Shown here: piece after piece, positions 61,334 through 64,000 of the stretch
Layout: each line of letters starts with the position of its first letter
How positions within the stretch are numbered: the first letter of the stretch is position 1
Assembly (NCBI GenBank): GCA_045862995.1
Contig: BTVX01000010.1
Location: forward strand, 53,316 to 117,315
Reading direction: 5' to 3'
Source: UBA2387 sp019454665
GTDB lineage: Bacteria; Armatimonadota; Fimbriimonadia; Fimbriimonadales; Fimbriimonadaceae
DNA length: 64,000 bases
Position numbers and translations under genes: made by a program
Notes under the pieces: generated by a model
Databases searched by the model: none
What the model saw: the letters and a program-made list of their open reading frames with translations, nothing else
What the model was told of the DNA's origin: nothing

Positions 61334-61945
61334 ATGCTCGAACTCGACTTCATCAACAGACGCACGCGGTTTCAGCGTTTGTCCGATGCACGCTTCTTCT
61401 CGGGGTGGGCGACCGAAATCGCAGGGGCCGAACTCACCGTCCACCTCTCCGCGCCGGTCACGCTCCACCGCGACGACATCTGCATGTTCGAGGTTTACGG
61501 GGTCAAAGCGACGGCCAACTTCCGAGGTCGGCTGTCCACCTTCGCCGATCGAACGGCCACGTTTCGGATGGAACTCCCCATCCGCTACCTTCCAGCTCAA
61601 CCCGAAGACACTCGGTTGAACCTGCGCGGCATCACGGGCAAGGCCCTGTGGGAGGGCGTCGAAGTCGCCTTCGAAGTCGTGGACGGGTCCGAACATGGCA
61701 TCGGGCTGATCAGCGACGCCAAACTCTCGCGAGGCGACCAGGTTCAGTTGGTCCTGCAAACGGGCTACGGCCAACTGGTCTGCAATGGCGCAGTCCGATA
61801 CTCGCGCGTGGCGGAAGGCGACGGCGGCAAGTTCCGCACCGGCGTTCGCCTCGACGAAATGAACCGCGTGGAGCGAGCGCGCTGGGAGCGGCTGTTGGCG
61901 GATGCTCAGGCCCCGGGCAAGGCCGAGAACCGGATGGCCGGATAG
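61334..61945 (+). CDS. PilZ-domain protein, first of a tandem pair
   Basis: The 203-aa product starts MLELDFINRRTRFQRLSDARFF, aligning to the start of its downstream paralogue. A PilZ-type domain is in the second half. RLNLR at about residue 96 fits RxxxR, and VVDGSEHGIGLIS fits DxSxxG, so c-di-GMP binding is plausible. ATG 61304 is an alternative ten codons earlier. The paralogue follows 13 bases later. Confidence 0.7.
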   Translation: MLELDFINRRTRFQRLSDARFFSGWATEIAGAELTVHLSAPVTLHRDDICMFEVYGVKATANFRGRLSTFADRTATFRMELPIRYLPAQPEDTRLNLRGITGKALWEGVEVAFEVVDGSEHGIGLISDAKLSRGDQVQLVLQTGYGQLVCNGAVRYSRVAEGDGGKFRTGVRLDEMNRVERARWERLLADAQAPGKAENRMAG

Positions 61946-61958
61946 GAGGAGCCGAGAG

Positions 61959-62570
61959 ATGTCGTTGCGCAAAGAGTTCCTGAACCGCCGAACCCGCCTT
62001 CAACGGCTCTCCGACGGGCGGTTCTTCTACGGCTGGATCAAGAGCATCAAGGACGGCGTGGTCACCATCTTCACGGACAGCGAGGATTTGCACCGTCGGG
62101 GGGACCGGTACGCGCTCGAATCCTTCGGAATCCAGCATGTCGCCCAGTTCTTCGGATCCGCGGCGAGAAGCGAACCCAACTACATGGACATCGCGATCGA
62201 GCACCCCGTCCAGTACCTCGATCCAACACCCGAAGAAGCCCGAACGCACATCAGCGACCTGCCGCTCGTCTTGACGTGGGAGGGCGAGTCGGTCGAAGGC
62301 TTCCTAGTGGATGCATCCACCCACGGCGCGGGCGTGGTGAGCCAAGCCTACATTGACAAAGGCGAGACCGTGTCGCTGGCCATCCGCGTCGGGGGCACGA
62401 CCATCCAACTCAAGGGCGAGGTGCGGTATTGCCGGAAGCACCGTCCGTTGAAGGACCACTTCCGATTGGGATTGCGCCTGCACCCCACCGATCGGCTGGA
62501 TTCAGCCAAGTGGTCGGCGCTGGTCAACGCAGAATACGACGAGCAGGCGGCGAAGCCTGCGGCTCGGTAG
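61959..62570 (+). CDS. PilZ-domain paralogue, second of the tandem pair, lacking RxxxR
   Basis: ATG 61959 follows AGGAGG with good spacing. The 203-aa product shares with its neighbour NRRTRxQRLSDxRFFxGW, QYLDPTPEEARTH-type spacing and VDASTHGAGVVS (DxSxxG). The RxxxR position reads ARTHISD, keeping only one Arg. If the pair arose by duplication, this copy may have lost or altered ligand binding. Confidence 0.7.
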   Translation: MSLRKEFLNRRTRLQRLSDGRFFYGWIKSIKDGVVTIFTDSEDLHRRGDRYALESFGIQHVAQFFGSAARSEPNYMDIAIEHPVQYLDPTPEEARTHISDLPLVLTWEGESVEGFLVDASTHGAGVVSQAYIDKGETVSLAIRVGGTTIQLKGEVRYCRKHRPLKDHFRLGLRLHPTDRLDSAKWSALVNAEYDEQAAKPAAR

Positions 62571-62596
62571 CGACGGGTAGAACGGGTCGGGGAGGC

Positions 62597-62671
62597 TGGA
62601 GCGGGAGACGAGATTCGAACCCGCGACCCTCTCGTTGGCAACGAGATGCTCTACCACTGAGCTACTCCCGC
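62597..62671 (-). tRNA. tRNA-Gly (anticodon GCC), CCA encoded
   Basis: Minus-strand acceptor GCGGGAG (5' end 62671) pairs with CTCCCGC. The anticodon arm is CTCGT-TGCCA-ACGAG with GCC, T-arm GCGGGTTCGAATCTCGT, and CCA is encoded (62597-62599). It separates the PilZ pair from the GGDEF cyclase. Confidence 0.93.
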
Positions 62672-62806
62672 TCGCGAACTGAAATCCTACCACGTGGCGC
62701 ATGGCGCGGTCAAGCCATCTGCGGGACTTTGGACAGTCGCCCACGCAAGTTTGCGGTCCGATCCGCCGTCTAAAGGAAAACGGGACCTCATACGTCCCGC
62801 ATTCCC

Positions 62807-63679
62807 ATGCTCCGAAGACCCGATGAAACGACGGCCGCGACCCAGACGATCTGGGTGCACGGCCGCGAACTTCGATCCGAGCGGATGCGAGAACTCCTCG
62901 CCTCCGTCATGTCGGCGCGTGTCGTGTTCCTCCCCGAATCGGCCTGGTCCGACCCGGAGAGATCGGGCGAGGCGCCTTCGGTTCTGGTCGCGAGCCCCCG
63001 CGACCTGCCGCTCGACGAGGCGGGCAGGGCCCTGCTCCGCCGTTGGACGCGCCGCGTGGCCGTTGTGGCTCTGGAGGAGTGCCAGCGGGCCGAAGTCGCT
63101 CTCGACGTGATCGAAGCAGGCGTCCACGACTACCTGGGTCTCGACAAGACCGACCCCGACGAACTGGCGATGCGACTTCGGCTGGCGGCTCACCGTTTCG
63201 AACGCGAGGCCGAGTTGCGGCGCGAATCGCTCACCGACGAACTGACGAAGCTGCTCAACCGTCGCGGGTTTCTCGCACACGCCCAGGAGCGGCTGGCGGC
63301 GGCCCTCCGCGACCAGCGCCCGCTGCTGCTGCTGTACGCAGACGTGGACGATATGAAGTCCATCAACGACCAGCGAGGGCATCACGCCGGCGACCGCGCG
63401 CTGATGTCGGTGGCCCGCGCGCTGCGTCTGACGTTCCGAGCGAACGACGTGTTGGGTCGTCTGAGCGGCGACGAGTTCGCCGTTCTGGCCGAGGGGGCGA
63501 CGTTGCGCGACGTGCGCAAGATCGAGCGCCGCCTCCGCGCACACCTGGCCGGCGTCTCGCTTTCGCTCGGTGCGGCCACGTTCGACCCCGGCTCGCCGTC
63601 GTCGCTTCAGGAACTGTTGGGTCGGGCGGACGCGGCGATGTACGCCATGAAGCACCGGCACCGGTTCAGGCTTCGGTAG
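62807..63679 (+). CDS. Diguanylate cyclase with N-terminal receiver-like domain
   Basis: The 290-aa protein has a ~120-residue N-terminal region of receiver-like pattern (TIWVHGRELRSERMRELLASV...VVALEECQRAEVALDVIEAGVHDYLGL). It lacks a clear phospho-acceptor Asp, since the equivalent loop reads LVASPRD. The GGDEF domain has the active-site motif SGDEF (RLSGDEFAVL) and an I-site RAND five residues earlier. The first Gly is replaced by Ser, which can still allow activity. It lies near the two PilZ proteins. Confidence 0.85.
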   Translation: MLRRPDETTAATQTIWVHGRELRSERMRELLASVMSARVVFLPESAWSDPERSGEAPSVLVASPRDLPLDEAGRALLRRWTRRVAVVALEECQRAEVALDVIEAGVHDYLGLDKTDPDELAMRLRLAAHRFEREAELRRESLTDELTKLLNRRGFLAHAQERLAAALRDQRPLLLLYADVDDMKSINDQRGHHAGDRALMSVARALRLTFRANDVLGRLSGDEFAVLAEGATLRDVRKIERRLRAHLAGVSLSLGAATFDPGSPSSLQELLGRADAAMYAMKHRHRFRLR

Positions 63680-63719
63680 ATTGACTTCGAGCCCGGCTTT
63701 GAGCCATACTCCGGGTTCC

Positions 63720-63794
63720 GGGCGGTTAGCTCAGTGGTAGAGCACTACAATGACACTGTAGGGGTCACAGGTTCAAGTCCTGTACCGCCCACCA
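63720..63794 (+). tRNA. tRNA-Val (anticodon GAC), CCA encoded
   Basis: GGGCGGT (63720-63726) pairs with ACCGCCC (63784-63790). The anticodon arm is CTACA-ATGACAC-TGTAG with GAC. The T-arm is ACAGGTTCAAGTCCTGT, with discriminator A and encoded CCA at 63792-63794. Confidence 0.95.
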
Positions 63795-63837
63795 CTCAAA
63801 TCTCACGCTCGCAAGAGGGTCTGGCCAGGACCCGATG

Positions 63838-63866
63838 CGCCCTTGTCCGCTTCGACACCTTGGGCG
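63838..63866 (+). repeat. 29-base direct repeat, first copy, with overlapping hairpin
   Basis: A 29-base sequence (CGCCCTTGTCCGCTTCGACA, then CCTTGGGCG) is identical at 63838-63866 and 63972-64000. In this copy it leads into a perfect hairpin, CCTTGGGCGAC-TGC-GTCGCCCAAGG (63858-63882). That hairpin could end transcription after tRNA-Val. The second copy is cut by the window edge. No gene is seen in 63795-64000; this looks like a REP-type intergenic element. Confidence 0.7.
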
Positions 63867-63971
63867 ACTGCGTCGCCCAAGGGCTCAGCGTGACGGGAAT
63901 TCCCGCTGGATCTATGGGTCAGGCTGGGGCGCAGCGGGAGGCGTTAGGGCTTGGTGCGACGAGTGTCGAGC

Positions 63972-64000
63972 CGCCCTTGTCCGCTTCGACACCTTGGGCG
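63972..64000 (+). repeat. 29-base direct repeat, second copy, truncated by window end
   Basis: Identical to 63838-63866 over 29 bases, with 105 bases between the copies. The hairpin arms that follow in the first copy would lie beyond the window. Two copies so close suggest an interspersed palindromic element family. Confidence 0.75.

Overview
The window is a stretch of high-GC (by eye roughly 65%) bacterial chromosome with genes on both strands and very little spacing. There is no rRNA, IS, prophage or CRISPR. The gene set is that of a Gram-negative-like environmental bacterium: twin-arginine export, tricorn-type protease, many signal-peptide proteins, ECF sigma plus partner, c-di-GMP enzymes and PilZ proteins, a baeRF-type eRF1-like protein, and AdoMet decarboxylase with aminopropyltransferase. 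Dispersed housekeeping genes (pheT without pheS, sucC without sucD, rplK without rplA) and the accessory genes remind me of Armatimonadota (Fimbriimonadia). That placement is an impression from gene content, not a computed result.

Layout. 0-7 kb (mostly minus): a left-edge membrane protein fragment, then the run tatC > MrfA-like helicase > pheT, preceded by a secreted Gly/Pro-rich protein. 7-9 kb (plus): a near-consensus promoter and a ~200-nt structured leader ahead of speD-speE, with a heptamer repeat between the two genes. 9-17 kb (minus): cysteine synthase-like enzyme, GAF-GGDEF cyclase, small membrane and secreted proteins, a LuxR-type response regulator coupled to a broken secreted-protein gene, HAD phosphatase, M50 protease, lysA, DUF454. 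17-23 kb (plus): PhyH dioxygenase, DUF554, a large glycosidase-like protein, hisC, then tRNA-Leu. 23-28 kb: APH-fold kinase, a Crp-like regulator and an NlpC/P60 hydrolase, divergent from a phosphoglycerate dehydrogenase gene, with a perfect CRP-type operator between. 28-34 kb: DoxX, sucC, PilZ, two TPR proteins, a small HTH protein with a palindromic operator, and a promoter-driven structured RNA. 34-43 kb: MTA phosphorylase, DprA-like protein, Fpg, glutathione peroxidase, DinB, an AT-richer membrane gene, ECF sigma with STN-domain partner, and a Ser/Thr kinase. 42.5-48.6 kb (plus): coaD, Cys-rich membrane protein, RtcA-like protein, panB-panC, unknown basic protein, glycosyltransferase. 48.6-53.7 kb (minus): a fused ArgD-ArgF enzyme, YjfB-like peptide, two small proteins and a lysyl-oxidase protein. 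53.8-64 kb: SMP-30, L11, tricorn protease, baeRF protein, queC, tRNA-Arg, DNRLRE-like protein, two PilZ paralogues, tRNA-Gly, GGDEF cyclase, tRNA-Val, and a repeat at the right edge.

Systems. Polyamine synthesis (speD, speE) produces methylthioadenosine, which the phosphorylase at 34.2 kb can recycle. coaD, panB and panC share a strand and belong to CoA synthesis. Two diguanylate cyclases and three PilZ-type proteins indicate c-di-GMP signalling.

The most unusual items are the ArgD-ArgF fusion, the consensus CRP site beside a resident Crp-family gene, the unassigned structured RNA at about 33.8-34.05 kb, the speDE leader, an RtcA homologue lacking its catalytic histidine, and a PheT lacking its tRNA-binding OB domain.
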